Assembly: GCA_032622095.1 (NCBI GenBank) | Contig: CP136066.1 | Span: forward strand, 193,986,816 to 194,050,815 | Length of the DNA stretch: 64,000 nt | Source: Siphonodentalium dalli | Taxonomy: Eukaryota; Mollusca; Scaphopoda; Gadilida; Siphonodentaliidae | Direction: 5' to 3' | In this document: positions 34,718 through 46,565 of the stretch, piece after piece | How the letters are laid out: every line of letters begins with the position of its first letter | Numbering within the stretch: position 1 is the stretch's first letter | Program-made: the position numbers and the translations under genes | Notes under the pieces: generated by a model | The model's input: only the letters and a program-made list of their open reading frames with translations | Databases searched by the model: none | Told to the model about the DNA's origin: nothing

Positions 34718-34735
34718 CCCCCCCCCCCCCCCCCA
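34718..34735 (+). repeat. Poly-C tract
   Basis: A run of about 18 C within the hAT element. Confidence 0.93.
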
Positions 34736-35017
34736 TCACTCTTTCACATAAAGATTAATAAATTTTTAATAAATGATATATATAAAAATACTTCTAGTTC
34801 ATAAAAATTATTTAAATTATTGTGTATTTTACCTGTGTCTGTTAGATTTTACTATTTAGTCATTAATTGTGAACCGACCAGAAAACGATGATTTAATTTG
34901 GCAAATTTTTTTTTTAATTTGGCCAAAAAACATTTGGCTAAAGTTTTTTTCATTTGGCTAATAAAATTTTCATTTGGCTAAAGTTTTTTTCGGTCCAGCG
35001 TGAACACTGTATACAAA

Positions 35018-35215
35018 CGGTTAATCAAAACTTGACGGTAAACATTGAAAAAGTTCAAGTGATTGAACACGATTCTGAAAATCATATAGACTAAACTATT
35101 TGAACTAACTACCCAATTATCAAAGTTTGTTTACAAATCATTGTAACATTTGTTATGTTTAACAATGGTTTCAACTAGCAAAATTTCGTTATTGGCGAAC
35201 TATTAATAATAAAAT
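35018..35215. repeat. Family K fragment (K4), right of the hAT element
   Basis: GACGGTAAACATTGAAAAAG, GATTCTGAAAATCATAT, ATGGTTTCAAC and AAATTTCGTTATTGGCGAAC match K1 at 4355-4515. The left part of the same repeat continues before the hAT element (about 33625-33667). Confidence 0.7.
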
Positions 35216-35835
35216 GTCACGGTATCATAATAATGTCGGTGAATACGAATTCTACTGCGGTACTGATCGATAATTCATCCTCGCATGTCAGACATTAAGC
35301 AGAAAATATTTACCATAATATTACAGTGGCGTAAACCCAGTGAACTAATATATATACATATAGTATTTAGAAATGTGTTGTCTTAATCACATGGTTTAAA
35401 GATGCACTGTCCGATAATACAATAAAACCACCATCTGTATATTTTCCATACCAGAAACTATTGGATCCGACTTATGAGCCCACGAATACGGGGCATTGGT
35501 GTCCAGATATCGGCTTCGGAAGAGGAAGTTTTAACAAAATTAATGTTACTAGTCTTGCAAATATTCCAACGATTGTCACTCAAATAAGAGAGAGTTCATG
35601 TGATCGGTCTAGACGTATTATATTTATGGATGATTTTGTGGATTTTCGCGATGCCTGTGTGATCAGCCTATATATTCTGACGAGTATCAGCACGTTATCG
35701 GCTTATAATATAGATAGGATTTGTTTTAGGTTCATAATCAGCGTAGAATCGCCTCATTTTGGGTCCATAACGAACTGAAAATGAGAGTGTTTAGGACGTT
35801 TAGTGCCATTGTCAATTCATCATAACAGTGGGACT
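35216..35835. other. Intergenic, mostly unrecognised
   Basis: TTTAAAGATGCACTGTCCGA near 35397 resembles an M-family end. No gene. Confidence 0.4.
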
Positions 35836-36337
35836 TTAAAGGCACGTGCGGCCTTAATTGTCGAAAATATTCATATTTGTTCCAAACACCGTAACCGGAA
35901 AAACATTAAAACGCATACAGTTCCGTTCATATATACCATGACTATCGCGTAAACAGCATGTTACCATAAATACCTACTATATTTTACCTAAGCAAGAGCC
36001 TGATTGTGTTACAGAAGAAATCGCAATGCTACTGGCTAATCACACACAAATGGCATAAACGCTCTTTATTAGTTCCATATCAGGTATTCACCAACAAAGA
36101 ACGCTCTTTATGTTTACCATCATAATATAAACAAACATCAAAAAAGTTACTTTTTATGCTTTTGTTTACATAACAAAGGTCAAACATATGACCATAACAT
36201 ACTGTTTATGCGATATTTCTTATTTGTATACGGACAAAGTCTATCTACATTTTGATGTTCTTTCTGTTTGTGGCGGTTTTTGACGGGTGGAGATATTTTC
36301 ACAGGATACCCACCGCCAAGGCCAACCGTGTCTTTAA
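35836..36337. mobile_element. TTAA-flanked element J2
   Basis: TTAAAGGCACGTGCGGCCTT start and AAGGCCAACCGTGTCTTTAA end, inverted ends of about 20 bases. Two AACGCTCTTTAT motifs (about 36058 and 36101). Collinear with J1. 502 bases. Confidence 0.85.
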
Positions 36338-37663
36338 TACATGATGCTCATCATACTGCGCATTATCTAGTCGACCACACCTGCCAATATAAGAAGAATA
36401 AACGCTCTTTACGAGTGCAACCTATGTTAAGTGTATCAGAATATTGATAGCATGGTGATAACATGGTGGATAACAAATTAACAAACTGCGTACGTGGGAA
36501 ATGGAAAATATCGCTCGGTGGATTACTATAGCTGATACACACTACCCAACTTTGCATTCACTTTTGGTATCATCAGTCCCAAATTTCTTGCACATTTCGT
36601 TTGCGGGGACCACAACGGAAATAAGCCTGATTGTATAGTGTCTTATATAGTGTTATCCCCGATGGCTAGTAAGTGTATGTAGAATACAATTTGTTTCTTA
36701 TCAGTGACCGCCTCTATCATTGTTTACACTCCGACCCCTTTTTGCAGCCTGACAACACTTCATATCATATTCAAAACAGCTATGTACATTATACGTTATT
36801 GTCTCAAATATTCTACATTTTTCATTTGTCTAATTAATTTCAACTGTCTAATTCAATAAAAATCTAATCTAAAGAGCCATGTATGCATAATCCGCAGGGA
36901 CGTAACAACATGGTGTGTCTGTCCCGTCTTAGTGAAAATAAATTCCAAATTCCAATTGTGAAACGTCAGTAGAAATTCCAGACCGAACATACATATATAT
37001 GTGGATATTATTGTGACCGTTTGATTTCCCAGCCAATACTTAGTGTAAAAAGCGTGCAGTATGTTGAACCGTTCCCTTCTTGCTGCCAAATTTTGAGCGA
37101 CCAGTTTGAAAATGTCAACTATAGTGTGTGATAGGTTGGAAATTTCCCAGATTTAAACAAACTGGATAAACAAGTTTAGAATTGCATTTTTTGGAAATTC
37201 GAAGTTGGACCCCCTCTACCCACACTCCGGTTCCAACGATGGCTCTCTATAGCTATGCCATTTTATAAACACCATATTATAAGCAAGCAATCCGGAATCC
37301 ATGGCCTGTTAGTAACGCGGCTAATTGCACCGTAAATATATCACATGTGGTGATTGCGAACAAACATCATTCTGTTTTGACTCTTGGTAGTGTCTGCCAA
37401 AAGTTGAGCAAACTTCCATTTTCTTTCGCATACACACTCACATCCGCATGATGTGGAACACCCAGATCTTGAGTGATTATACAGAGGGTTTTGGCTTGGA
37501 TTAGCGTTAGGAGAATTCATCATTGCTAAGCATTTTGACATTAATTTACTCAGTCTATGACAATGTTTTCGTGTCAAATTTGGATTATTTATAAATATTT
37601 ACACCGAATGAAGGGTTGTGGTCGCCCTACGCATAAATTTGATAAACAAAAGCTCGTATCAAT
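36338..37663. other. Intergenic before the satellite
   Basis: One AAACGCTCTTTA at about 36400. A repeat E-like TTGGAAATTTCCCAG near 37136. No gene recognised. Confidence 0.4.
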
Positions 37664-40600
37664 TTAGAATTCTTACAGCACGTAACCCCTAACATGCTGC
37701 CCGCTCGGATGGGTTTATGTGAATTCTCACAGTACGTAGTCCCTAACATGCTGCCCGCTCGGATGGGTTTATATGAATTCTTACAGTACGTAGCCCCTAA
37801 CATGCTGCCCGCTCGGATGGGTTTATATGAATTCTTACAGTACGTAGCCCCTATATAACATGCTGCCCGCTCGGATGGGTTTATATGCATTCTTACAGTA
37901 CGTAGCCCCTAACATGCTGCCCGCTCGGATGGGTTTATATGAATTCTTACAGTACGTAGCCCCTAACATGCTGCCCGCTCGGATGGGTTTATATGAATTC
38001 TTACAGCACGTAACCCCTAACATGCTGCCCGCTCGGATGGGTTTATATGAATTCTTACAGCACGTAACCCCTAACATGCTGCCCGCTCGGATGGGTTTAT
38101 ATGAATTCTTACAGCACGTAACCCCTAACATGCTGCCCGCTGGGATGGGTTTATATGAATTCTCACAGTACGTAGCCCCTAACATGCTGCCCACTCGGAT
38201 GGGTTTATATGCATTCTTACAGTACGTAGCCCCTAACATGCTGCCTGCTCGGATGGGTTTATATGAATTCTTACAGCACGTAACCCCTAACATGCTGCCC
38301 GCTCGGATGGGTTTATATGAATTCTTACAGTACGTAACCCCTAACATGCTGCCCACTCGGATGGGTTTATATGAATTCTTACAGCACGTAGCCCCTAACA
38401 TGCTGCCCGCTCGGATGGGTTTATATGCATTCTTACAGTACGTAGCCCCTAACATGCTGCCCGCTCGGATGGGTTTATATGAATTCTTACAGTACGTAGC
38501 CCCTAACATGCTGCCCGCTCGGATGGGTTTATATGAATTCTTACAGTACGTAACCCCTCACATGCTGCCCGCTCGGATGGGTTTATATGAATTCTTACAG
38601 TACGTAGCCCCTAACATGCTGCCCGCTCGGATGGGTTTATATGAATTCTTACAGTACGTAGCCCCTAACATGCTGCCCGCTCGGATGGGTTTATATGAAT
38701 TCTTACAGTACGTAGCCCCTAACATGCTGCCCGCTCGGATGGGTTTATATGCATTCTTACAGCACGTAACCCCTAACATGCTGCCCGCTCGAATGGGTTT
38801 ATATGAATTCTTACAGTACGTAGCCCCTAACATGCTGCCCGCTCGGATGGGTTTATATGAATTCTTACAGTACGTAGCCCCTAACATGCTGCCCGCTCGG
38901 ATGGGTTTATATGAATTCTTACAGCACGTAACCCCTAACATGCTGCCCGCTCGGATGGGTTTATGTGAATTCTTACAGTATACGTAGTCCTTAACATGCT
39001 GCCCGCTCGGATGGGTTTATATGAATTCTTACAGCACGTAACCCCTAACATGCTGCCCGCTCGGATGGGTTTATATGAATTCTTACAGTACGTAGCCCCT
39101 AACATGCTGCCCGCTCGGATGGGTTTATATGAATTCTTACAGTACGTAGCCCCTAACATGCTGCCCGCTCGGATGGGTTTATATGAATTCTTACAGTACG
39201 TAGCCCCTAACATGCTGCCCACTCGGATGGGTTTATATGAATTCTTACAGTACGTAGCCCCTAATATGCTGCCCGCTCGGATGGGTTTATATGAATTCTT
39301 ACAGCACGTAGCCCCTAACATGCTGCCCGCTCGGATGGGTTTATATGAATTCTTACAGCACGTAGCCCCTAACATGCTGCCCGCTCGGATGGGTTTATAT
39401 GAATTCTTACAGTACGTAGCCCCTAACATGCTGCCCGCTCGGATGGGTTTATATGAATTCTTACAGCACGTAGCCCCTAACATGCTGCCCGCTCGGATGG
39501 GTTTATATGAATTCTTACAGTACGTAGCCCCTAACATGCTGCCCGCTCGGATGGGTTTATATGAATTCTTACAGTACGTAGCCCCTAACATGCTGCCCAC
39601 TCGGATGGGTTTATATGAATTCTTACAGTACGTAGCCCCTAACATGCTGCCCGCTCGGATGGGTTTATATGAATTCTTACAGTACGTAGCCCCTAACATG
39701 CTGCCCGCTCGGATGGGTTTATATGAATTCTTACAGTACGTAGCCCCTAACATGCTGCCCACTCGGATGGGTTTATATGAATTCTCACAGTACGTAGCCC
39801 CTAACATGCTGCCCGCTCGGATGGGTTTATATGAATTCTTACAGCACGTAGCCCCTAACATGCTGCCCGCTCGGATGGGTTTATATGAATTCTTACAGTA
39901 CGTAGCCCCTAACATGCTGCCCGCTCGGATGGGTTTATGTGAATTCTTACAGTACGTAGCCCCTAACATGCTGCCCGCTCGGATGGGTTTATATGAATTC
40001 TTACAGCACGTAGCCCCTAACATGCTGCCCGCTCGGATGGGTTTATATGAATTCTTACAGTACGTAGCCCCTAACATGCTGCCCGCTCGGATGGGTTTAT
40101 ATGAATTCTTACAGCACGTAACCCCTAACATGCTGCCCGCTCGGATGGGTTTATATGAATTCTTACAGCACGTAGCCCCTAACATGCTGCCCGCTCGGAT
40201 GGGTTTATATGAATTCTTACAGCACGTAACCCCTAACATGCTGCCCGCTCGGATGGGTTTATATGAATTCTTACAGCACGTAGCCCCTAACATGCTGCCC
40301 GCTCGGATGGGTTTATATGAATTTTTACAGCACGTAGCCCCTAACATGCTGCCCGCTCGGATGGGTTTATATGAATTCTTACAGTACGTAACCCCTAACA
40401 TGCTGCCCGCTCGGATGGGTTTATATGAATTCTTACAGCACGTAGCCCCTAACATGCTGCCCGCTCGGATGGGTTTATATGAATTCTTACAGCACGTAGC
40501 CCCTAACATGCTGCCTGCTCGGATGGGTTTATATGAATTCTTACAGCACGTAGCCCCTAACATGCTGCCTGCTCGGATGGGTTTATATGAATTCTTACAG

Positions 40601-42328
40601 TACGTAGCCCCTAACATGCTGCCTGCTCGGATGGGTTTATATGAATTCTTACAGTACGTAGCCCCTAACATGCTGCCCGCTCGGATGGGTTTATATGAAT
40701 TCTTACAGTACGTAGCCCCTAACATGCTGCCCGCTCGGATGGGTTTATATGAATTCTTACAGTACGTAACGTAGCCCCTAACATGCTGCCTGCTCGGATG
40801 GGTTTATATGAATTCTTACAGCACGTAACCCCTAACATGCTGCCCGCTCGGATGGGTTTATATGAATTCTTACAGTACGTAACGTAGCCCCTAACATGCT
40901 GCCCGCTCGGATGGGTTTATATGAATTCTCACAGCACGTAGCCCCTAACATGCTGCCTGCTCGGATGGGTTTATATGAATTCTTACAGTACGTAACCCCT
41001 AACATGCTGCCTGCTCGGATGGGTTTATATGAATTCTTACAGCACGTAACCCCCTAACATGCTGCCCGCTCGGATGGGTTTATATGAATTCTTACAGCAC
41101 GTAACCCCTAACATGCTGCCCGCTCGGATGGGTTTATATGAATTCTTACAGCACGTAGCCCCTAACATGCTGCCCGCTCGGATGGGTTTATATGAATTCT
41201 TACAGTACGTAACCCCTAACATGCTGCCCGCTCGGATGGGTTTATATGAATTCTTACAGCACGTAACCCCTAACATGCTGCCCGCTCGGATGGGTTTATA
41301 TGAATTCTTACAGCACGTAACCCCCTAACATGCTGCCCGCTCGGATGGGTTTATATGAATTCTTACAGTACGTAGCCCCTAACATGCTGCCCACTCGGAT
41401 GGGTTTATATGAATTCTTACAGTACGTAGCCCCTAACATGCTGCCCGCTCGGATGGGTTTATATGAATTCTTACAGTACGTAGCCCCTAACATGCTGCCC
41501 GCTCGGATGGGTTTATATGAATTCTTACAGTACGTAGCCCCTAACATGCTGCCCACTCGGATGGGTTTATATGAATTCTTACAGTACGTAGCCCCTAACA
41601 TGCTGCCCGCTCGGATGGGTTTATATGAATTCTTACAGCACGTAGCCCCTAACATGCTGCCCGCTCGGATGGGTTTATATGAATTCTCACAGCACGTAGC
41701 CCCTAACATGCTGCCCGCTCGGATGGGTTTATATGAATTCTTACAGCACGTAACCCCTAACATGCTGCCCGCTCGGATGGGTTTATATGAATTCTTACAG
41801 CACGTAACCCCTAACATGCTGCCCACTCGGATGGGTTTATATGAATTCTCACAGTACGTAGCCCCTAACATGCTGCCCACTCGGATGGGTTTATATGAAT
41901 TCTTACAGCACGTAACCCCTAACATGCTGCCTGCTCGGATGGGTTTATATGAATTCTCACAGCACGTAACCCCTAACATGCTGCCCGCTCGGATGGGTTT
42001 ATATGAATTCTTACAGTACGTAACCCCTAACATGCTGCCCGCTCGGATGGGTTTATATGAATTCTTACAGTATACGTAGCCCATAACATGCTGCCCGCTC
42101 GGATGGGTTTATATGAATTCTTAAAGCACGTAGCCCCTAACATGCTGCCCGCTCGGATGGGTTTATATGAATTCTCACAGTACGTAGCCCCTAACATGCT
42201 GCCCGCTCGGATGGGTTTATATGAATTCTTACAGCACGTAACCCCTAACATGCTGCCCGCTCGGATGGGTTTATATGAATTCTTACAGTACTTAGCCCCT
42301 AACATGCTGCCTGCTCGGATGGGTTCAG
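37664..42328. repeat. Minisatellite, 54-bp unit, about 86 copies
   Basis: The unit runs AACATGCTGCCCGCTCGG, ATGGGTTTATATGAATTC, TTACAGTACGTAGCCCCT. From the first AACATG (37691) to the last (42301) there are 85 periods plus 20 inserted bases. Each unit carries an EcoRI site (GAATTC) and usually the palindrome TACGTA or CACGTA. Because 54 is divisible by 3, long frames run on both strands (up to about 596 residues of an 18-residue repeat). Frame-breaking inserts of 4, 2, 5, 5, 1, 1 and 2 bases and mostly non-synonymous unit variants argue against coding. Confidence 0.98.
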
Positions 42329-42482
42329 AGGATTTTGGTGATGTGAATTCTCATATTATACTCGCTTTTGCCAAAATCCGGACTGTTCCTGGGATAACAC
42401 AAAAGGTCGGTAAATTCATAAAATACTTTCGTATCAATTATATATTGCCCAATATGACTTATTCAAGTCATATTTGTTACTA
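42329..42482. other. Short spacer after the satellite
   Basis: Unique sequence between the last satellite unit and MITE T4. Nothing recognised. Confidence 0.4.
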
Positions 42483-42761
42483 CAGTAATGCCCAAAGTAT
42501 TTGACCACTTAACCACAGCAGAATTATGGGTAATTTTTCAGGATTTAGTCGGAAATATGGCTTGTTGCCATTCATCGGAAAGCTCTCGGTGAGAACTTTC
42601 CGATGAAAGGCAACAAGGCATATTTCCGACTAAATCCTGATAAATTACCCATAATTGAGAGCTTTCCTATGAATGGCAACAAGCCATATTTCCGACTAAA
42701 TCCTGAAAAAGTACCCATAATTCTGCTGTGGTTAAGTGGTCAATTACTTTGGGCATTACTG
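42483..42761. mobile_element. Long-hairpin MITE T4 with extra arm
   Basis: Same TA-flanked family, but the right arm is partly duplicated (about 42590-42655 and 42656-42761), giving 279 bases and three arm segments. Its right TA (42762-42763) abuts foldback element F2. Confidence 0.82.
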
Positions 42762-42763
42762 TA

Positions 42764-43692
42764 GATCATGTCATGAATCTCTATTCTACATCGCTAGAGA
42801 GATCATATTCCACCATTACAAAACTTGGGAATTTTGTGTTGTTCTGACAGGGAACATATATCAATCGAACAAACAAGGCAGAGATTATATTTCTTTGTTA
42901 ATATTTGTTCCTCAATAATCTACTTCACAGTAGAGGGTGATCCCAGCTCGATATATCATGTGCTGTTTGGTGACTTTTGGGCAGATATCGCAATAAGCAT
43001 TGAATTATAATTACCCGGGAGAAATTCCATGAATGTAAGCGATGCAAAGTAAATTCGCTCAACAAGTCACTTAACCCTTTACCCAACAGAACGGCCCTGT
43101 GCCAATGCATTCTCTTATATATGCGAGTCGACCATAGGTCGCCTCGCATATATAAGAGAATGCATTGGCTTAACACGTTAAAAATTATAAAATTGTTAAA
43201 GAATGTAAGAAAAAATGGTAAAAAGTGTTAAAAAAATATTTTTTTTAGGCCAATGCATTCTCTTATATATGCGAGGCGACCTATGGTCGACTCGCATATA
43301 TAAAAGAATGCATTGGCACACGGCATAACTGTAATTATCACAATGTGGTCAAGGAGCCGGTTCCAATGATATCCATATTTGTAAGGTTCTATTGAGACAG
43401 ACCGAAGATATTTTAGGCTGTTGAAGCTTTATTTGGCCGGTTTTGGCCGTTTTGTTGGGTAAAGGGTTAAATTGTGTAACTTCCAAGTTGGCACCTTCAC
43501 CTTCAGTGAACTAAATTATTAAGGAACAGGTATTAACTCAGAAATGTATTATCTGCACTGTTTTTTTCTCAATGTTATAAACTTCCCTGTCACAACGGAT
43601 CACAACATCAAAAAGTTCGCAGGTTTTGTACTGGTGGAATGTGATATATTTGGATGGGCCGTATAGCTGAGGTAGAGATTCATGACATGATC
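42764..43692. mobile_element. Foldback element F2, interrupted by A3
   Basis: GATCATGTCATGAATCT start and AGATTCATGACATGATC end, with the F-family arms (GATCATATTCCACC, TGACAGGGAAC) inside. About 527 bases without A3. Direct relatives F1 and F3 lack the insertion. Confidence 0.82.
43071..43470. mobile_element. TTAA-flanked palindromic MITE A3, nested in F2
   Basis: TTAACCCTTTACCCAACA on the left and its exact reverse complement on the right. Two internal palindromes. In F3 the same position reads AAGTCACTTAAATCGTG with one TTAA (58591-58594), so A3 duplicated that TTAA on insertion. Confidence 0.93.
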
Positions 43693-43734
43693 CAATAATT
43701 TGCAAAAGTCGGCCCGATTGTTCTCCAACATGAA

Positions 43735-44240
43735 ACAACAAAGAACGTTCATTGATAGTCTAATTCAAATATGGTAAGAATACAGAGCGTTTATCTCTTC
43801 TGTGCGAAAAAAATGAAGATATCCAGAAAATTGCTATTACAATTGAGAGTCTTCTCAGGATGTATATAATCAGTATATCGTGATATATCGATCTCTATCG
43901 GTCTATATCGATTTCTGCTTTCAAATCAGCTATATTTAATTTGTTGGCGCAAATGAGCCATTTCCGTATAAACGTATACACAGCCAATTTGGACCTTCAC
44001 ATTGGTCTACGTAATTTGGAAGAAGGATACGATATCTCGTTAAAACGCGAAATATTGATATATATAGACATTATATATAGCAGATATGACACAGTAACAT
44101 GTTATATATATACGTCTCCGAGACATACCGAGCGTTGCTCTTTGAACATGTCTGGGTCTACACAACACATAAGGTGGCTGTTTTTAGAAGAAAGTGAACT
44201 TTTGAGACAGTGCAACACAATATAGACCTTAAAATGTGCA
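43735..44240. repeat. AAAGAACG-type module and repeat N
   Basis: A diverged pair (AAAGAACGTTCATTG near 43739, CAGAGCGTTTAT near 43790) flanking TAGTCTAATTCAAATATGGT. Then repeat N in altered form (GAGCCATTTCCGTATAAACG, CTACGTAATTTGGAAG). Confidence 0.5.
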
Positions 44241-44295
44241 TATAGTGTCCTAAGTGCGACGTCGGAATACAGCGGCCATTTTGGGCTTCCTTTTT

Positions 44296-44400
44296 AGGGG
44301 TAGTTTCGGTGGCTGTGTGGCATTGACGTCGGACTTTGAGTCGAAAGGCGCGCTCGCCGTCATGGCCGGGGTTCGAATCCCACCCAATCCCAAAAAAATA
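44296..44400 (+). mobile_element. tRNA-like SINE head
   Basis: A-box TGGCTGTGTGG at 44310-44320 and B box GGTTCGAATCC at 44370-44380, then a short A-rich end. The 50-base spacing and poor T-stem pairing point to a tRNA-derived retroelement or tRNA pseudogene rather than a working tRNA. Confidence 0.5.
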
Positions 44401-44459
44401 AAATTGCACTGTCTCAAAATTATATAGGACTTGCTATATAGGCGTTATGTTTACTTTTT

Positions 44460-44575
44460 ATTTAATTCATAAAAAGTTTCCAGCTGTTTTCAATTTTTCG
44501 CATAAAGGCGAGATAAGCGCTCGTTATTTTCACCATGCCGCCGGAACAGACTAATAATGAACGCTCTTTAATGTT
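44460..44575. repeat. AAAGAGCG-type module
   Basis: TTCCAGCTGTTTTCAATTTT then GATAAGCGCTCGTTATTTTC and GGAACAGACTAATAATGAAC with GCTCTTTA. Matches 21592-21700. Confidence 0.5.
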
Positions 44576-44675
44576 CGACACTGAAGATAACTATAATGAC
44601 CTGTATAGATGTTGATACCCCACCTCCAATTTGGCAAACGACCAAATATTAGCATTTACCTGCACATTCATGTTG

Positions 44676-45115
44676 GACCTAAATATTCACATAGGTTCAT
44701 ATTGGACTGATATGATTCTGAAATAGGCTCACAGTGAGATTATATCCGTTATTCCGTTGAATTTCGCTGGCCCCAGTGAAAACACCTAATAAAGAGCGTG
44801 AGTCTTGTAAGTCATGTCGATGAAAAAAGGTAGATGAAATAATTAATACCAATATGGGCTTATTTCGTATGAAAATAGTCCCACAATGGACTGTTTTAAA
44901 ATCCCCGCTTAGGTTCACGAATAGCGTATAATTCAGAATCAAATAATGAATTTTGGACCGAAATATTCACAGTAGGTTCATATTGGACGTATTTGATTCT
45001 GAAATAAGCCCATAGTACACTTATACCAGTTATTCCGTTTTATGCCGCGGGCCACAGTGAAAACAACATAAAGAGCGTACGTCTGGCAAGTCGATTTAGT
45101 TTCATATCGAGCGTA
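44676..45115. repeat. Diverged tandem duplication, period about 275
   Basis: Blocks AGGTTCATATTGGAC, TTGATTCTGAAATA, CAGTTATTCCGTT, CCAGTGAAAACA and TAAAGAGCGT occur twice (44695-44800 and 44970-45075). A reverse relative lies at about 49480-49620. Confidence 0.65.
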
Positions 45116-45159
45116 ATTCAGAATCAAATGATGCCGATATGGTATTATTTGTGTTTTTG

Positions 45160-45440
45160 CAATAAGTTTAACATGAGCTTATTTTCAGGAGAAAGGGCTG
45201 AGTATTTAGTGTGAAATAAATAGTTCTTAGACCAAAAGTCGTATATTTCCGCTATTATTTGCCGCCAATAGTTTTTGAAAATGTCCATCCATACATGGTG
45301 GGGGGTGTCACGTTGGACATTTTCAACAAGTGGGAACTTTAAGTTGCCAGTTCGAAAATTGCAACCAAGGGTGAAAATAGGATGTTCAGAACTTGGGAGT
45401 TTTGGTCCTGTATGGTTCAAAGGGTGGAGTTAGAAATTAT
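45160..45440. repeat. Repeat E fragment
   Basis: GACCAAAAGTCGTATATT, GTTGGACATTTTCAACAAGT, GGAACTTTAAGTTGCCAGTT and ACTTGGGAGTTTTGGTC blocks match 50930-51130. Confidence 0.65.
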
Positions 45441-45462
45441 TCGGTGGGCATGCGTCTCTCCA

Positions 45463-46215
45463 CAAAGTTCAGTACTTCCCTGTTTGGAACATTACCTACG
45501 AGTTTATATGTTGTTCTCATATACCTCTCCCCAACGTACAATACGTCCCTGTTTGGAACATCATCTACGGGTTTACATGTTGTTCCCGCACCTCTCACCA
45601 ACGTATACATTACGTCCATGTTTGGAACATTATACGAGTTTACATGTTATTCCCACACCTCTCCCCAACGTACATTACGTCCCTGTGTGGAACATTACAC
45701 GAGTTTACATGTTATTCCCACACCTCTCAGCAACGTGCATAGTACGTCCCTGTGGGGAACATTATACGAATTTACATGTTGTTCCCTCACATCTCCCCAA
45801 TGTACATTACTTTCCTGTTTATAGAACTATATTATACGGGTTTTCATGATGTTCCCACACCTCTCCGCAACGTATAAAGTACGCCCCTGTTTGGAACAGT
45901 ATACGAGTTTACATGATTACCAAACCTCTCCCCAACCCTCTGTTTGGAACACGAGTTTACATTTGGTTCCACCACCTCTCCCCAAAAAACAACACGTCCC
46001 TGTTTGGAACATTGTATATGAATTTAAATCTACATGTTGTTACCGCACCTCGCCCCAACGTACATTATACGTCCCTGTTTGGACTTTATCCACGAATATG
46101 CACGTTCCCGAACATCTCTCCAACGTACAGTATGTCCCTGTTTTGAACATTATCTACGAGTTTCCATGTCGTTCCCGCACCAGTCCCCAACGTATACAAT
46201 ACACCCATGTTTGCA
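45463..46215. repeat. Minisatellite, 60-80-bp unit, about 12 copies
   Basis: The unit carries CCCTGTTTGGAACATTATAC, GAGTTTACATGTTGTTCCC and ACCTCTCCCCAACGTACA. Starts near 45477, 45548, 45615, 45678, 45747, 45809, 45883, 45932, 45990, 46070 and 46131. Frames such as 45382-45849 are by-products of the repeat. Confidence 0.92.
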
Positions 46216-46565
46216 TGGACAGCCAATACGCCAAGGATTATATAGCAAACAATATGTAATCGGGTTTCACGATTATAATCGCGACCACATGCAGGTGGCA
46301 CGGGATGTCGATAATATCAGAATATAGGATATCATATAACTCCATATCCCATAATATGTCAAATATAGCTAATTATCGAAATATGAAATACAACGAAAAA
46401 GCGAAATAGGAAATACAGAACTAGCGGAATAAAAAATGCAGCCAAATGGCGAAATAGAGTGAAATATAGAAATGGGAAATTATTATTATTAACGAAATAA
46501 CGGAGATAATTGAAAAAATGTTTTTAATGAAATAACGGAAATATTTAAAGAAGTGTTTTAAAGAG
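46216..46565. other. A-rich interruption in the minisatellite
   Basis: A roughly 340-base stretch with many degenerate GAAATA words (CGAAATAGGAAATACAG, GCGAAATAGAGTGAAATA) separating the two minisatellite blocks. Confidence 0.6.

Larger units (their letters stand above)
33676..35009. mobile_element. hAT-superfamily element, 1.33 kb, 8-bp TSD
   Basis: The ends CAGTGTTCACGCTG and CAGCGTGAACACTG are exact 14-base inverted repeats. Both are flanked by the same 8 bases TATACAAA (33668-33675 and 35010-35017). An 8-bp duplication with CAG...CTG ends defines hAT. Subterminal TTTGGCTAA boxes repeat near both ends, as hAT transposase-binding sites do. Only a short coding relic remains, so it is non-autonomous. 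It lies inside a K-type repeat. Confidence 0.92.

Noticed and set aside
37860-40774. Long repetitive frames on both strands (375, 592 and 596 residues) across the 54-bp array
   Set aside because: They arise because the unit length is divisible by three and stop-free. Non-triplet inserts break them, variants are mostly non-synonymous, and there is no promoter, signal or flanking coding sequence.
44310-44380. A working tRNA gene
   Set aside because: A and B boxes are present, but the spacing is long, the T stem pairs poorly and no acceptor stem can be drawn; a SINE head is more likely.
45382-46259. Overlapping frames of 137-155 residues
   Set aside because: They simply translate the 60-80-bp minisatellite in more than one frame; composition and overlap show no coding selection.
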